A stretch of 36,044 bases of DNA from a virus, in the IMG/VR virus record IMGVR_UViG_3300032286_000872, positions 1-36,044 of that record; one strand, given 5' to 3'. Position numbers and translations under genes: made by a program. Shown here one piece after another: positions 17,436-25,971 of this stretch. Position 1 is the first letter of the stretch, and every line of letters begins with the position of its first letter. The notes under the pieces are model-generated. The model ran no database searches, had not been told where the DNA came from, and saw only the letters and a program-made list of their open reading frames with translations.

Positions 17436-18308
17436 TCATTCCACTTTGCCCTTGATTTGGGCAAGGTTAGTCTTCATTTCTACTATTGCCGAGATAAGGT
17501 TTGGGTCCATAGCTCCAGGGCCTACCGCTGTCTGCACTAGCTGAGGAGCAGCCTTTTGAAGAGCTTCTAATAATTTATCAATTAAATCAAGTAATTCCGT
17601 CGAAGACGTACCCAGAGCTACTTTGGGAGCCTTAACAATAACTTGTTTAGAAGCCTCTACCTTGATTGTTCCTTTTTGGTCTATAGAGACTTTTTCTTTA
17701 TCTGATGTCAGTTCAATTTTTTTATTAGTTGAGTCAACCAAGATGCTTTGCTTGTTGGCATCAACAAACACAAAGCTAGAATCATCTTTAAACATCAAGG
17801 TTGAGACTTTTTTCTCGTCAATTTTGGGTACATCTGTGGGGCTGCTTGTAATTTTTGGAGCACCTGTGTGGGTAATTGTAAGCTGACCTTTGGTATCAAT
17901 ATCAAAAACCATACCAAGGTACTGAAACCTCATCTGGGGTTTTTTTTCTTCTGGCTCTGGGAGTTCAATTAAGTCTATGACTCTGTTGTATCCACCAATG
18001 ATTACACCACGGCGCATATCGTTATTGATGAAGGCAACGATGACTCTCTCGCCAACTCCAAAGGGAGTCTTGTCGTCTACAGCATATGGTTTATCGTCTA
18101 CAACCGTTGGTCTTCTATATACCTTTAGTCCGTCTGCAATACCACCAATTGCGGTTGACGAAACAACATTAGATACGAATGTACTTGTGCTGTTTGATGT
18201 CTCAATTCTAACAATATACTTCAATATAGTATCTGAGTCAGAAGTCGGCTCTTGAATAGCAACTATCTCACCTACAGAAATGGATGGAGTATAAGGAATA
18301 TTACTCAT
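17436..18308 (-). CDS. Baseplate spike protein (gpV/gp5-like, no lysozyme), 290 aa
   Basis: Residues about 10-110 are the OB-fold of gpV/gp5 spikes, ending in the typical GVGERVIVAFINNDMRRGVIIGGY. Residues about 165-232 form short repeating strands (KKIELTSDKEKVSIDQKG, TIKVEASKQVIVKAPKVALG), as in the trimeric beta-helix needle. The last 55 residues are helical. There is no lysozyme domain between OB-fold and helix, and no HxH metal-binding tip motif, so a separate tip protein may exist. Its ATG shares one base with the TGA of the hub gene (TGATG), so hub and spike are coupled; they form the central complex that pierces the outer membrane. Confidence 0.85.
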   Translation of the reverse strand: MSNIPYTPSISVGEIVAIQEPTSDSDTILKYIVRIETSNSTSTFVSNVVSSTAIGGIADGLKVYRRPTVVDDKPYAVDDKTPFGVGERVIVAFINNDMRRGVIIGGYNRVIDLIELPEPEEKKPQMRFQYLGMVFDIDTKGQLTITHTGAPKITSSPTDVPKIDEKKVSTLMFKDDSSFVFVDANKQSILVDSTNKKIELTSDKEKVSIDQKGTIKVEASKQVIVKAPKVALGTSSTELLDLIDKLLEALQKAAPQLVQTAVGPGAMDPNLISAIVEMKTNLAQIKGKVE

Positions 18309-20194
18309 CAGAAGGGTACTTTCGGTATTTTAGGTAAATTAAGCTTAGGCATAAGGTCTTGTAATTTTGGAATTTTTATTTTAAAATCTGGAAACTTAAA
18401 TACAGACCTAACGTCTTGGTCGGCAAGCTCTGGGTCAAACAAGTCTGTAAAGCCCGCTGGACCAATCAAAGTCAGCTCTCCGTCTTCTTTGACTTTGCAC
18501 AAGTAAGATAACTGTACGTTTGTTGATGTAGACGCTGCGCCATCCATACCAATACTAAAACTCCAACTGACTGATTCTACGTGGCCACACAAAACATTCT
18601 TACCCATAGGGAAAGACATATTACAACCAACCATAATTGGCAAGTCATTATCTTTCATGGCTATCTGAGCATTCCCAAAACGATAGCTAAGTGAGTGCCA
18701 ATAATACATAAGTTTTTTGGTATCTTCAAACCAAGGTATTGAGACAACATCGCCTGTCACTCCATTGACCTTGGCAATTGGAGCGCTGTAAACAGTATTC
18801 CAATAATGTTCAATAGTTCCAAATCTGTCAATAGCCCCTTCGTCTATAATACGATGAACTGCATTGGCAAAAACAGTTGTTGGGTCATCTGGCCTTGACG
18901 AACCCACGTTTCCAGACTGAATGTCAGGCATGATAAAGTTGGGACTTGTAAAAAATGTATTGGTTGTTGAAACAGCTTGAATATGAACATCATCAACAAA
19001 CACTCTGGGCAGGTCATCAAACGCCGTCCATTTAGTATGTTTGATTTGATTCTCTGGGTCGGTTAAAAATGCCTTTAAAGCAAATGGTTTATCTCTTAGT
19101 ATAACCATAGGCAAGGACTTTACTTCTCCTGATTCGGTCTTGAAGTACCAAATATCAGTGAAGGCTTCGTTAATTGTTGTATCAATGTGTTCCTGAATAA
19201 GACTCCAAGCTGATGAGCCTTGCCCTAAAGTAGAAAAGAAGTTTGTTTTTATTGGTCTATCTTTATAATTTGAAAACATTGATTTAAGTTGGTCGTAGCT
19301 TTTAAAGTATCCATTAAATGATTTAGGGTCGCGTTGTTGCTGCCCGTAATTCTCTAGCGCTCCTGCCTTAGACGCTTCAAAAGTTGTGCTGGCATACATA
19401 ACTCCTAGAAGAGTATTTGTAAATCCCGTAGCAAAAGCATTGTCTGTTTCCGTCGAATCTGGAAGTTTAAGGTAGTTTAAAAGCTGACGAGGAAGGCAAG
19501 GCATTCTAGATGTCAACTTAGACATGCTGATGATTTTTTCATATTCACCTAGGTCTGCACCTAAATCTGCGCCGGTTTGTGAATCTGTGTTTAGGCCACC
19601 AATAATAGCTAACACCATTGCTGCGCCCATAAAAGGGTCTACAAGCTGAAGAACCAACTGGGAAACATTTACGTCGGGTGTTTTTGTTATTCCGCCAATT
19701 AAGTTGGCTCTACCCAGCACTTCTTTTGTTTGATTAAAATAGCTGGAAAATGAGTGAGAGTCGATTCTGACGGGAATATTTAAAAGACTTGACCATTCTC
19801 TAATATGAACAGTCGCTCGTTTAGTCAAAAGGCCAGAACCCTGAACAGCGTATGTATTTTCAATTGTTGTAATTTGACCAATAAAACGAATGATACCCTC
19901 TTTGAGGGGGGAAACTTCTTTGTAGGTTTCGTCTTTTTCTGTAAATTTTCCAACTTTTGACTTAATAACTACCCAGTTGCCAATAGAGTAAGCTGGGTGC
20001 AAATCACCAACAACTTGAATGCTGGCGGTATTTTGAATGGAAGCTTTAGAGCGTGAAACACTAATAGAGACAACGCCCTTGTTGCCGCTGTAAACTTCTA
20101 CATCTGGATAACTTACAGGCTCTGGGACATCATCAACATAATCAAATAAGACTATGTCCCATCTAGTTGAATTATTTAAATACTTGACCTTCAT
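18308..20194 (-). CDS. Baseplate hub protein (gpD/gp27-like), 628 aa
   Basis: It lies directly between tape measure and spike, the place of P2 gene D. The N-terminal region (residues 30-130) has beta-rich segments such as GVVSISVSRSKASIQNTASI, YSIGNWVVIKS and IIRFIGQITTIE. This fits the first tube-like domain of hub proteins, where the chain crosses from sixfold tube to threefold spike. The middle is helical. A late beta domain (LSYRFGNAQIAMKDNDLPIMV, MGKNVLCGHVESVSWSF) contains the region that would contact the spike. The C-terminus is a basic, Pro-rich tail (KIPKLQDLMPKLNLPKIPKV). SD AGAGGA lies 6 bases before the ATG. Assignment rests on order and on the pattern of domains. Confidence 0.72.
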   Translation of the reverse strand: MKVKYLNNSTRWDIVLFDYVDDVPEPVSYPDVEVYSGNKGVVSISVSRSKASIQNTASIQVVGDLHPAYSIGNWVVIKSKVGKFTEKDETYKEVSPLKEGIIRFIGQITTIENTYAVQGSGLLTKRATVHIREWSSLLNIPVRIDSHSFSSYFNQTKEVLGRANLIGGITKTPDVNVSQLVLQLVDPFMGAAMVLAIIGGLNTDSQTGADLGADLGEYEKIISMSKLTSRMPCLPRQLLNYLKLPDSTETDNAFATGFTNTLLGVMYASTTFEASKAGALENYGQQQRDPKSFNGYFKSYDQLKSMFSNYKDRPIKTNFFSTLGQGSSAWSLIQEHIDTTINEAFTDIWYFKTESGEVKSLPMVILRDKPFALKAFLTDPENQIKHTKWTAFDDLPRVFVDDVHIQAVSTTNTFFTSPNFIMPDIQSGNVGSSRPDDPTTVFANAVHRIIDEGAIDRFGTIEHYWNTVYSAPIAKVNGVTGDVVSIPWFEDTKKLMYYWHSLSYRFGNAQIAMKDNDLPIMVGCNMSFPMGKNVLCGHVESVSWSFSIGMDGAASTSTNVQLSYLCKVKEDGELTLIGPAGFTDLFDPELADQDVRSVFKFPDFKIKIPKLQDLMPKLNLPKIPKVPF

Positions 20195-20215
20195 AAAATC
20201 CTCTATTGTTAAAAA

Positions 20216-23200
20216 TTAACCTGATTGTCCACGGCTAACCGTTGGTCGTTTTTCAGGTGTGCCTGATGCCCCAACGCCTGGTCTACCTTTTAACACTTCG
20301 TCCGATGCCTTGCCCTTCATTGCATTTGCAAGCTTATCAATAGCTTTATCACTAAAGTCTTGAATAACTGTATTCTGGGAGCGCACCCCTTCGGTATCCG
20401 ACAATAGCGACATTGCTGTTGATAACTTCGAGAACGTCATTTGCTCTCCTGACTTAACGCCAGCAGCGCCCTTAAGCTGTTGAATCAGTTCTTGGTCGGT
20501 TCCTTTAAGACCCATGCCCTTGGCCGTTGTAATTAATTCTTTATCTGTTACGTCTCTATTGATTCCCTTAGATGCATCGACTGCTGCACTATTTAACATT
20601 CTTTTGTAATTAACAGTAGTAAAGTCCGCTGCTGCAACTGCAGCCCCCTTGCCTTTTTCTTGAGCAAGTATATTTTTTCCGCGCTTAAAGTCTCCTGGGT
20701 CTACGCCGGACAACAGATAAGCTGCAGCAGAACCTTCTGCCTCAAGACCAGCCATTCCTGTTGTTAAATCCTTAAACCGCGACATTAAGTTCTTAAGACC
20801 TTCGGCATCTCCCTTTTTAAGAAGAGATTTTGCCTCTGCTTGCATTGTAGAAAAATCTTGTCCCGTTCTTCTTTTAAGTTCTGCGCCGAATGGAGACAAC
20901 TGAGCAGACGACTGAGCCTGCAATTGTCTACGAACATTTGCCGTAGCTGCCTCTGGTGACATTCCTGAAGCAATCTGAGCGCCAACCATTTCACGAGCAA
21001 GACCAGTCATTTTTTTATAATCACCGCCTGCGGACAGTTGCTGTAAAGCTTCTTGAACCTGGACAACATTAGAGCGACTGGCCAAACCAAGACCTGTGCC
21101 CATCGTTAAGCCAGCGCCAGCGCCCGCAAGAACTTTTAAAGTTCCCATAAGTCCAGTGGTGGCTCCTGTGGCACCCGCAAGTCCTGCTAAACCTGACTTA
21201 GCCTCTTCCATATACATCATGGCTGAGCCGCTTGAGCCTCTCATGGCTCCCGTTAACTGAGACAAAAACCCAGCCGCTCCTGATGCCGATTGAATTTTTA
21301 AAGCCTGAGACATTTCCATGGCAGCTTGCGAGAATCTCTGAATAGCTGGAGCACCTTTAAGACCAGCCTCAAATGCCTTGGCAAAAATGTTTTCTAGTTG
21401 TTTGGTGTCGCCTTGTTTGCCAGATACCGCAGAGATACCAAGCACATTTGATGCCATTTGTTCAACAGAGCCAACGCCTGCACGACTTAATCCTAAAAGT
21501 CTATTTGCTCCCTGAGTCGTGCCCGTCATGCCAGCATAAGTATTGTAAATTTGGCCAACTTCTGGGACTGAGTAGCCAAGCCTTGCGTATCTATCAGTTA
21601 TAGCGTTTGCTCTAGCTTCTGGCATATTTTTAAACATCTCAAAGCCAGAGACTGCTGCTCCACCCGCCATAGATGTAGCGGCTGTTCTCATTCTCATTGC
21701 AGCTAGATTTTCATCAATTCCCATTGACAATCTTCTGGCTTGAAATGTCGATAACTCTTCTTGTCTATATTGTTCTTTTAAGTGTTCAACTTCGGCCATT
21801 TTGGCAATTTGTTGACCACCAATTGCCATTTCAGGTGCGCCAGCAAAAGAGGTCCCGCCTTCTTCTAGGCCAGTACGAGTTGTAGCTGCCCTTTGTTGAG
21901 AAGTTTTATAAAGTTGATACCCCTGATATCCTGCATAAATGGCTGACCCTACAGCAAGAGTGCCTCCGACAGCACCACCAAGAAGATTACCAATCCCTGG
22001 AGCAACACTGCCAAGCAAAGTTCCTGCGCCGGCCTTAGCGGCTATTTTTGCCAATTGAGTTTGTATAAGTTGCCGACCGCCTTGACTTGCTAAAAATGTA
22101 CCTAATCCAGCAGCGCCTACGGCCCCTGCTGCGCCGCCAGCTCCTTTGTAAAACTCTTCGTCAACGCGAGCTTTTTCGGCTTGACGGTCTAAGTTGGCGT
22201 AATGAGCAGCTTCGGTTTGAAGTCTACCCCTATTAGCAACTCCAAGGTATTTAAATGTATTTTTTCCAGGAGTTAAAAGATTTCCGTAAGCCCGCAAGAA
22301 TTGTTCGCCAGTTGTTGGCGCAACCTGTGCCATATGTTCTTGATATCTTGCTTGATTTACAGCAACGATATCTCTAGATAAACCTGACCTAACAGAAACA
22401 TCCTGTTCCATTCCCAAGGCTTTAAATCCTTGGTATTCTCCATATCCTTTAAATCCTATTGAAGCTACTTTTGCTAAGCCGCCAACAATAGCTGAAGCTT
22501 TTTCTGACCCAGATAAACCGCCCCACATTTCGCGGAAAGATGGTGGTCCTCCACCAGGGCCACCGCCGCCTCCACCTGGACCGCCGCGTTTAATAAAATC
22601 ATCTAAAGTTTCAGAAAATTGTTCTGCTTTTTGATTAACTTTATTAAAGGTTTTAGCCGCTTGGTCTAATTCTTTAGCAAACTTAGCAAGGTCTTTAGCT
22701 CCTGCTTCTGATGCTTTACCGTATTCATCGGTTGCTCTTTTAAGTGTCTCAGACGCGGCTGCTCTTTCTTGTTCAAACTTTTTAGATACATCTAATAGAA
22801 TTTTTGCTGTAGTATTGGCACTACCAGACAAAATCTTTACGGCCTCTTCGCGCTCTCTCTTAGCTGCCAAATCATTTTGAAAACCAGCTTGACCTGCAAA
22901 TGCAGAGGCAATCCCAATTCCACCGCGAGATAACTGCCATTGGGCGCTAGGGAGCGGCGACCCTAATGGACTACCCATTGGGTTAATATTGGATGGCGGA
23001 ATAGGAGAGCCAGTTCCAATTGAATAGACATTAGACGTAGGGCCGCCGCGAGCTGCCATCAAATCTCTAATTTGAAGAGCTGCCCCTGCTGTAGTAGGGC
23101 CATAAGAATTAGCCGTTTGTCTTTGATGGGCAGCCATCTGTGCTTGCATTTGCACGGTTTGACGTAGCGCGTCATTCATCTTCTGAATTTCTTCGCGCAT

Positions 23201-23251
23201 CTGCCTAATCGGGGCTAATAATTCTGATAAGTCTACGTTTATACGACTCAA
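20216..23251 (-). CDS. Tail tape measure protein, 1011 aa, TTG start; 5' end probably lost to the tnpB insertion
   Basis: The features are typical of a tape measure: long helical, coiled-coil segments (residues 1-50, 125-222), a poly-Gly linker (223-237) and hydrophobic Gly/Ala-rich helices (about 370-390, 405-447 and near 690-730) that may cross the membrane on injection. The rest is Ala/Gln/Gly-rich helix. At about 1.5 A per residue it would set a tail of roughly 150 nm. The present start is TTG at 23251, preceded by GGAG; the frame upstream stays open for only seven codons (DWNGDIS) before a TAA. The tnpB stop is 25 bases before it. A strong SD and a 10-codon ORF lie upstream of tnpB (24471-24510), which suggests that the original start was there. 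Translation today must restart at the TTG. Confidence 0.82.
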   Translation of the reverse strand: MSRINVDLSELLAPIRQMREEIQKMNDALRQTVQMQAQMAAHQRQTANSYGPTTAGAALQIRDLMAARGGPTSNVYSIGTGSPIPPSNINPMGSPLGSPLPSAQWQLSRGGIGIASAFAGQAGFQNDLAAKREREEAVKILSGSANTTAKILLDVSKKFEQERAAASETLKRATDEYGKASEAGAKDLAKFAKELDQAAKTFNKVNQKAEQFSETLDDFIKRGGPGGGGGGPGGGPPSFREMWGGLSGSEKASAIVGGLAKVASIGFKGYGEYQGFKALGMEQDVSVRSGLSRDIVAVNQARYQEHMAQVAPTTGEQFLRAYGNLLTPGKNTFKYLGVANRGRLQTEAAHYANLDRQAEKARVDEEFYKGAGGAAGAVGAAGLGTFLASQGGRQLIQTQLAKIAAKAGAGTLLGSVAPGIGNLLGGAVGGTLAVGSAIYAGYQGYQLYKTSQQRAATTRTGLEEGGTSFAGAPEMAIGGQQIAKMAEVEHLKEQYRQEELSTFQARRLSMGIDENLAAMRMRTAATSMAGGAAVSGFEMFKNMPEARANAITDRYARLGYSVPEVGQIYNTYAGMTGTTQGANRLLGLSRAGVGSVEQMASNVLGISAVSGKQGDTKQLENIFAKAFEAGLKGAPAIQRFSQAAMEMSQALKIQSASGAAGFLSQLTGAMRGSSGSAMMYMEEAKSGLAGLAGATGATTGLMGTLKVLAGAGAGLTMGTGLGLASRSNVVQVQEALQQLSAGGDYKKMTGLAREMVGAQIASGMSPEAATANVRRQLQAQSSAQLSPFGAELKRRTGQDFSTMQAEAKSLLKKGDAEGLKNLMSRFKDLTTGMAGLEAEGSAAAYLLSGVDPGDFKRGKNILAQEKGKGAAVAAADFTTVNYKRMLNSAAVDASKGINRDVTDKELITTAKGMGLKGTDQELIQQLKGAAGVKSGEQMTFSKLSTAMSLLSDTEGVRSQNTVIQDFSDKAIDKLANAMKGKASDEVLKGRPGVGASGTPEKRPTVSRGQSG

Positions 23252-23276
23252 GCTGATGTCTCCGTTCCAATCTTAA

Positions 23277-23290
23277 TTAACAATTGTTAA
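23277..23290. repeat. 14-bp perfect palindrome at the tnpB stop codon
   Basis: TTAACAATTGTTAA overlaps the last codons and stop of tnpB. It could be the subterminal hairpin of the element's right end or part of the guide-RNA scaffold, which in this family comes from the 3' end of tnpB. Confidence 0.5.
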
Positions 23291-24449
23291 CAAAATCTTC
23301 CTGCTTCAACGGCTTGCTAACGCTTACCTCTGCAGGCATAACTTCGGGACAACAAGTCCCTAGCTTTTTCAAGTTTAGTGCAGCATTCAAGTCTCTATCT
23401 ATCGAGAATCCACAATCTTCACAATTGTAAGTTCTTTCAGAGAGCTTAAGCTCTTCCTTAATGCACCCACAATTGCTACAGGTCTTGGAACTAGGATAGA
23501 ATTTTCCTGCAACAATTAATTTTTTCCCATACATTTCGCATTTCTGCGACAAAATAGTCCTAAACATTCCCCATCCAATTTCAGATATGGCTCTGGACAG
23601 CTTCCTGTTCTTCACCATATTAGCTACAGATAGGTCTTCAATAACTAAGACATCGTAATTCTTCACAAGTTTGGTTGTCGCTTGCTGGATGATGTCTTTT
23701 CTCTTAAGTCTAATTTTTCTGTGTATTTTTGCTAACTTAACTCTTGCCTTTTCTCTATTCTTACTTTCTTTTTGTTTTCTAGCAAAGGCTCTTTGTTGCC
23801 TACGCAGTTTTTTAAGATTTTGCTTAAGCAACTTAGCGTTTTCTATAATAGTTCCGTCAGACATAACTGCTAAAGTCTTGATACCCAAGTCAATCCCAAC
23901 TGTCTTGCCTGTCTTAGGTAGCTCTTGAACCGCTGTATCTACTGAGACTGAGGCGTACCACCTGTCTACATCTTTAGATACTGTATAATTCATAATTTTG
24001 CCGAAAAACCTTAATTGTTCTGCCATCTTAATGCCAGATTTAAGATTAGGAACGTAAAATAGTCTCCCTTTAATGTGCTTTCCTGCGTTATCAATATAGA
24101 AAGACTGCTTAGAATCTCTCTTAGACTTAAATCTAGGCTTACCTACTTTTCTGCTGCTTTTTCTCTTCAGTGATTTAAAGTAAGAGCTATGAGCTTGTCC
24201 TGCATTCATAATTGCCGCTTGCGGCGCACACTTAGTAACTTCTAGCATCCAAGGGAATTGTTCTCTTTTTATGAAATTTAGTTGTTTTCTCAGCTTGCCT
24301 TCGTTGGGCTTAAGTCCTTCCTTGTATTGCTTTTCCCACTCATTGAGTGCCCAGTTCCAAGCAAAACGAGCCGTACCGGCTGCTTTGCTTAAAGCAACCT
24401 CCTGCTCTTTGGTTGGAAATAGTCTAATTTTGTGAGATTTAATAGTCAT
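23277..24449 (-). CDS. tnpB: TnpB, RNA-guided RuvC nuclease of IS200/IS605-type element, 390 aa
   Basis: The N-terminal part (KIRLFPTKEQEVALSKAAGT, then RFAWNWAL) and central region match TnpB of IS605/IS607 elements. The RuvC residues are present: Asp187 in TVGIDLGIKTLAV, Glu271 in VLVIEDLS, and Asp351/Asp353 in SIDRDLNAALN. The zinc ribbon has Cys324, 327, 343 and 346 (CSNC and CEDC). The C-terminal PLKQEDF resembles the usual KQE ending. It is full length for the family, so probably active. TnpB cuts DNA using an RNA made from the 3' end of its own gene plus flanking sequence; here that flank is the tape measure gene. No TnpA transposase is present, so the element cannot move alone. It breaks the tail operon between chaperone and tape measure genes. 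Confidence 0.93.
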   Translation of the reverse strand: MTIKSHKIRLFPTKEQEVALSKAAGTARFAWNWALNEWEKQYKEGLKPNEGKLRKQLNFIKREQFPWMLEVTKCAPQAAIMNAGQAHSSYFKSLKRKSSRKVGKPRFKSKRDSKQSFYIDNAGKHIKGRLFYVPNLKSGIKMAEQLRFFGKIMNYTVSKDVDRWYASVSVDTAVQELPKTGKTVGIDLGIKTLAVMSDGTIIENAKLLKQNLKKLRRQQRAFARKQKESKNREKARVKLAKIHRKIRLKRKDIIQQATTKLVKNYDVLVIEDLSVANMVKNRKLSRAISEIGWGMFRTILSQKCEMYGKKLIVAGKFYPSSKTCSNCGCIKEELKLSERTYNCEDCGFSIDRDLNAALNLKKLGTCCPEVMPAEVSVSKPLKQEDFVNNC

Positions 24450-24455
24450 ATTAGT

Positions 24456-24484
24456 ATTTTATATTATCCATTAAGATTTGCCAA
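24456..24484 (-). promoter_or_regulatory. Candidate promoter of tnpB
   Basis: On the minus strand, TTGGCA (24479-24484) and TAAAAT (24456-24461) are 17 bases apart; each matches five of six sigma70 consensus bases. The expected start of transcription is at or next to the tnpB ATG (24449), and no SD precedes that ATG, so a leaderless mRNA is possible. Read-through from the tail operon could also express the gene. Confidence 0.4.
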
Positions 24485-24503
24485 GTAATCGGCCACTAGT
24501 CAT
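24471..24503 (-). pseudogene. Ten-codon ORF with strong SD: probable severed 5' end of the tape measure gene
   Basis: The ORF ATG ACT AGT GGC CGA TTA CTT GGC AAA TCT TAA encodes MTSGRLLGKS. It has a strong SD (GAGGAG, 24505-24510) and starts 24 bases after the stop of the upstream chaperone gene, the usual spacing in this operon. A start this well formed would normally belong to a real gene, and the next one due is the tape measure. The tape measure frame beyond tnpB extends upstream of its TTG as DWNGDIS, which could be the other side of the break. Confidence 0.5.
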
Positions 24504-24527
24504 TCTCCTCAGCTCTTATTTTAAGGC

Positions 24528-25055
24528 TTACTCGTCTTTTTCTTCTTTAGTGGCAGGGCGTTGAGCCTCGGACAATTGACGGTTTAATTCTAGGATAGGG
24601 GTATAGTCAAGAAGGTTATATCCACCTAGCTCTTCGCTCTTAGGTTTCCACCAATCGGGAGCCTTAACAATATGGGCGTTAAGCACCGCAAGCATTTGAA
24701 TAAACTCAGCTTGTGGGTCAATGTCCTTAAGTTCAGGCAAAATACCTTCAATAACGCGGCGCACTGCTTCATCGCTAGCCACCAAGGTCACCTTATCTTT
24801 ATCATCAAGACCATTAGCTACCTCATCGTGGATGTTCTGTAGAGCATCCTTGATACCTGCTAAGAGGCTAGGTACACTGTAAGATGGTGGGCGGCGCAGG
24901 CCAGTTGAGAGTCTATTAGCTACGCGGGATGACTCAGTCATGTCTCTATGAGAAAGGAACTTCTTAAGCTCAAACACGCCTTGGTACTTTTCGCCTGTTG
25001 TCGTACCAACAACATCCAACTCAATAAAAATAACAGGATTAAGTGGACTGCTCAT
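24528..25055 (-). CDS. Tail assembly chaperone-like protein, 175 aa
   Basis: An upstream in-frame ATG at 25079 has no SD, while the ATG at 25055 has AGGGAG 6 bases upstream, so the start is placed at 25055 (MSSPLNPV). Features include a beta-rich start (VIFIELDVVGTTTGEKYQG, VFELKKFLSHRD), a helical middle and the segment VLNAHIVKAPDWWKPKSEELGG. That last pattern, a helix then aP.WW and an acidic/Gly turn, is seen in chaperones that coat tape measure proteins in large phages. It overlaps the end of the 127-aa gene by 17 bases in another frame, and the tape measure originally followed. It probably acts in the cytoplasm during tail assembly and is not kept in the virion. Confidence 0.6.
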   Translation of the reverse strand: MSSPLNPVIFIELDVVGTTTGEKYQGVFELKKFLSHRDMTESSRVANRLSTGLRRPPSYSVPSLLAGIKDALQNIHDEVANGLDDKDKVTLVASDEAVRRVIEGILPELKDIDPQAEFIQMLAVLNAHIVKAPDWWKPKSEELGGYNLLDYTPILELNRQLSEAQRPATKEEKDE

Positions 25056-25422
25056 CTGCGGCTCCCTTTCTTGCTGCAAAATCTTTCTTAGCTTGGTCTA
25101 AAAACTCATCATCGGTCTGCATGTCTAAATCTTCCCAATACTCGTCTTTGTTTGCCTCTTCTCTGATAAAGTCGGCAGCTTCTTCTTTAGCGAGGTCTGG
25201 GTCTGCTTTAACGGTGGCTTCTTTATGAAGATAGACTTCAAACATCAGTTCGTCAAGAGTTCTTTCTTCAAAGTAGGGCGAGAATATTGGTATATTGTAT
25301 CTTTGGCATAATACAAATTGAAAGACGAGTCTCAAATCATTCTCGTCATCAATTTTGCCATCAATAATTTGTTTGGCTTTTTTCTTAGCGGCCTCTATGC
25401 GTTCGGCCAAGTACGGTTCCAT
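25039..25422 (-). CDS. Tail assembly chaperone-like acidic protein, 127 aa
   Basis: A GTG at 25431 is possible, but the ATG at 25422 has AGGTG 6 bases upstream and is preferred (MEPYLAERIEAAKKKAKQII). The protein is helical and acidic toward the C-terminus. The central segment FQFVLCQRYNIPIFSPYFEE followed by RTLDELMFEVYL resembles the second chaperone of large phages, with a short fold then a T.DEL.fE helix. Position between tube genes and tape measure is where tail chaperones lie. The following gene is in the +1 (or -2) frame and overlaps by 17 bases. A run AAAGGGA at 25063-25069 could allow ribosomal slippage, though a -1 slip there would stop after a few codons. Confidence 0.55.
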   Translation of the reverse strand: MEPYLAERIEAAKKKAKQIIDGKIDDENDLRLVFQFVLCQRYNIPIFSPYFEERTLDELMFEVYLHKEATVKADPDLAKEEAADFIREEANKDEYWEDLDMQTDDEFLDQAKKDFAARKGAADEQST

Positions 25423-25446
25423 AATAGGCACCTACAAAATTAAAAA

Positions 25447-25971
25447 TCATTTTTTATAAGGAACAAAACTTTGAGTCACGTTGTGAGCGTATGCTGTTCC
25501 AACAAAATCAATACTTCTGTTAGACAAAGCTCCTATTGTCACGCTGCCTGAAACACGGGTAAACATTCCGCGAGCAAAAAACATTCTTTGACCTAGCTTA
25601 TCAAAAACTTCAAGTTCAATAAATGGCTGGTGAATAATAGCCGCCATGTTTGACCATAGTCCCTGAGATTCGGGCGAATCAGCGGGGTCTACAAGTTGTC
25701 TAAGAGATGCTCTAATAGAGACTTGTCCTACAGAAATATCCCATGGAACATGAGTGTCAATTGTTCTAGTTTCTTCGGGGGTAAACTCAACTGTGTAGTT
25801 AAAATCTTGACAGACAGCTACTAGTTCTCCTGAGACAGTTACGTATGCTCTTGCTCCTGAGAAATATTTAGGAAACACAACATTAACATCTTTACCTTGG
25901 CTAGCAGCTTGATTTTCAGCCAAGATTCTGTCGTCTAATGTTTTGTTTATATCTCTTCTGAACGAAGACAT
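25447..25971 (-). CDS. Tail tube-like protein, third paralogue, 174 aa
   Basis: The pattern is that of the tube fold: FSGARAYVTVSGELVAVCQDF, then NYTVEFTPEETRTIDTHVPWD, an outer loop, FIELEVFDKLGQRMFFARGM and FTRVSGSVTIGALSNRSIDF. The order of strands parallels the two tube-like proteins at 26377-27615, but it lies after the terminator and so should be made in lower amount. That suits a tube cap, initiator or terminator ring rather than the main tube. Its ATG shares one base with the stop of the 107-aa gene (TAATG), so they are translated together. Confidence 0.6.
   Translation of the reverse strand: MSSFRRDINKTLDDRILAENQAASQGKDVNVVFPKYFSGARAYVTVSGELVAVCQDFNYTVEFTPEETRTIDTHVPWDISVGQVSIRASLRQLVDPADSPESQGLWSNMAAIIHQPFIELEVFDKLGQRMFFARGMFTRVSGSVTIGALSNRSIDFVGTAYAHNVTQSFVPYKK

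Larger units (their letters stand above)
23269..24478 (-). mobile_element. TnpB-only element inserted in the tail operon (borders approximate)
   Basis: The element holds one gene, tnpB, with no tnpA. A 9-bp inverted repeat, AATCTTAAT at 23269-23277 and ATTAAGATT at 24470-24478, closely brackets the gene and is used here as a rough border. IS200/IS605 elements normally have subterminal hairpins rather than terminal repeats, and this region is AT-rich, so the repeat may be chance. A TTAC on the coding strand just upstream of the left border (in GATTACTTGG) is the target used by IS608 and could mark the insertion point. Confidence 0.5.
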
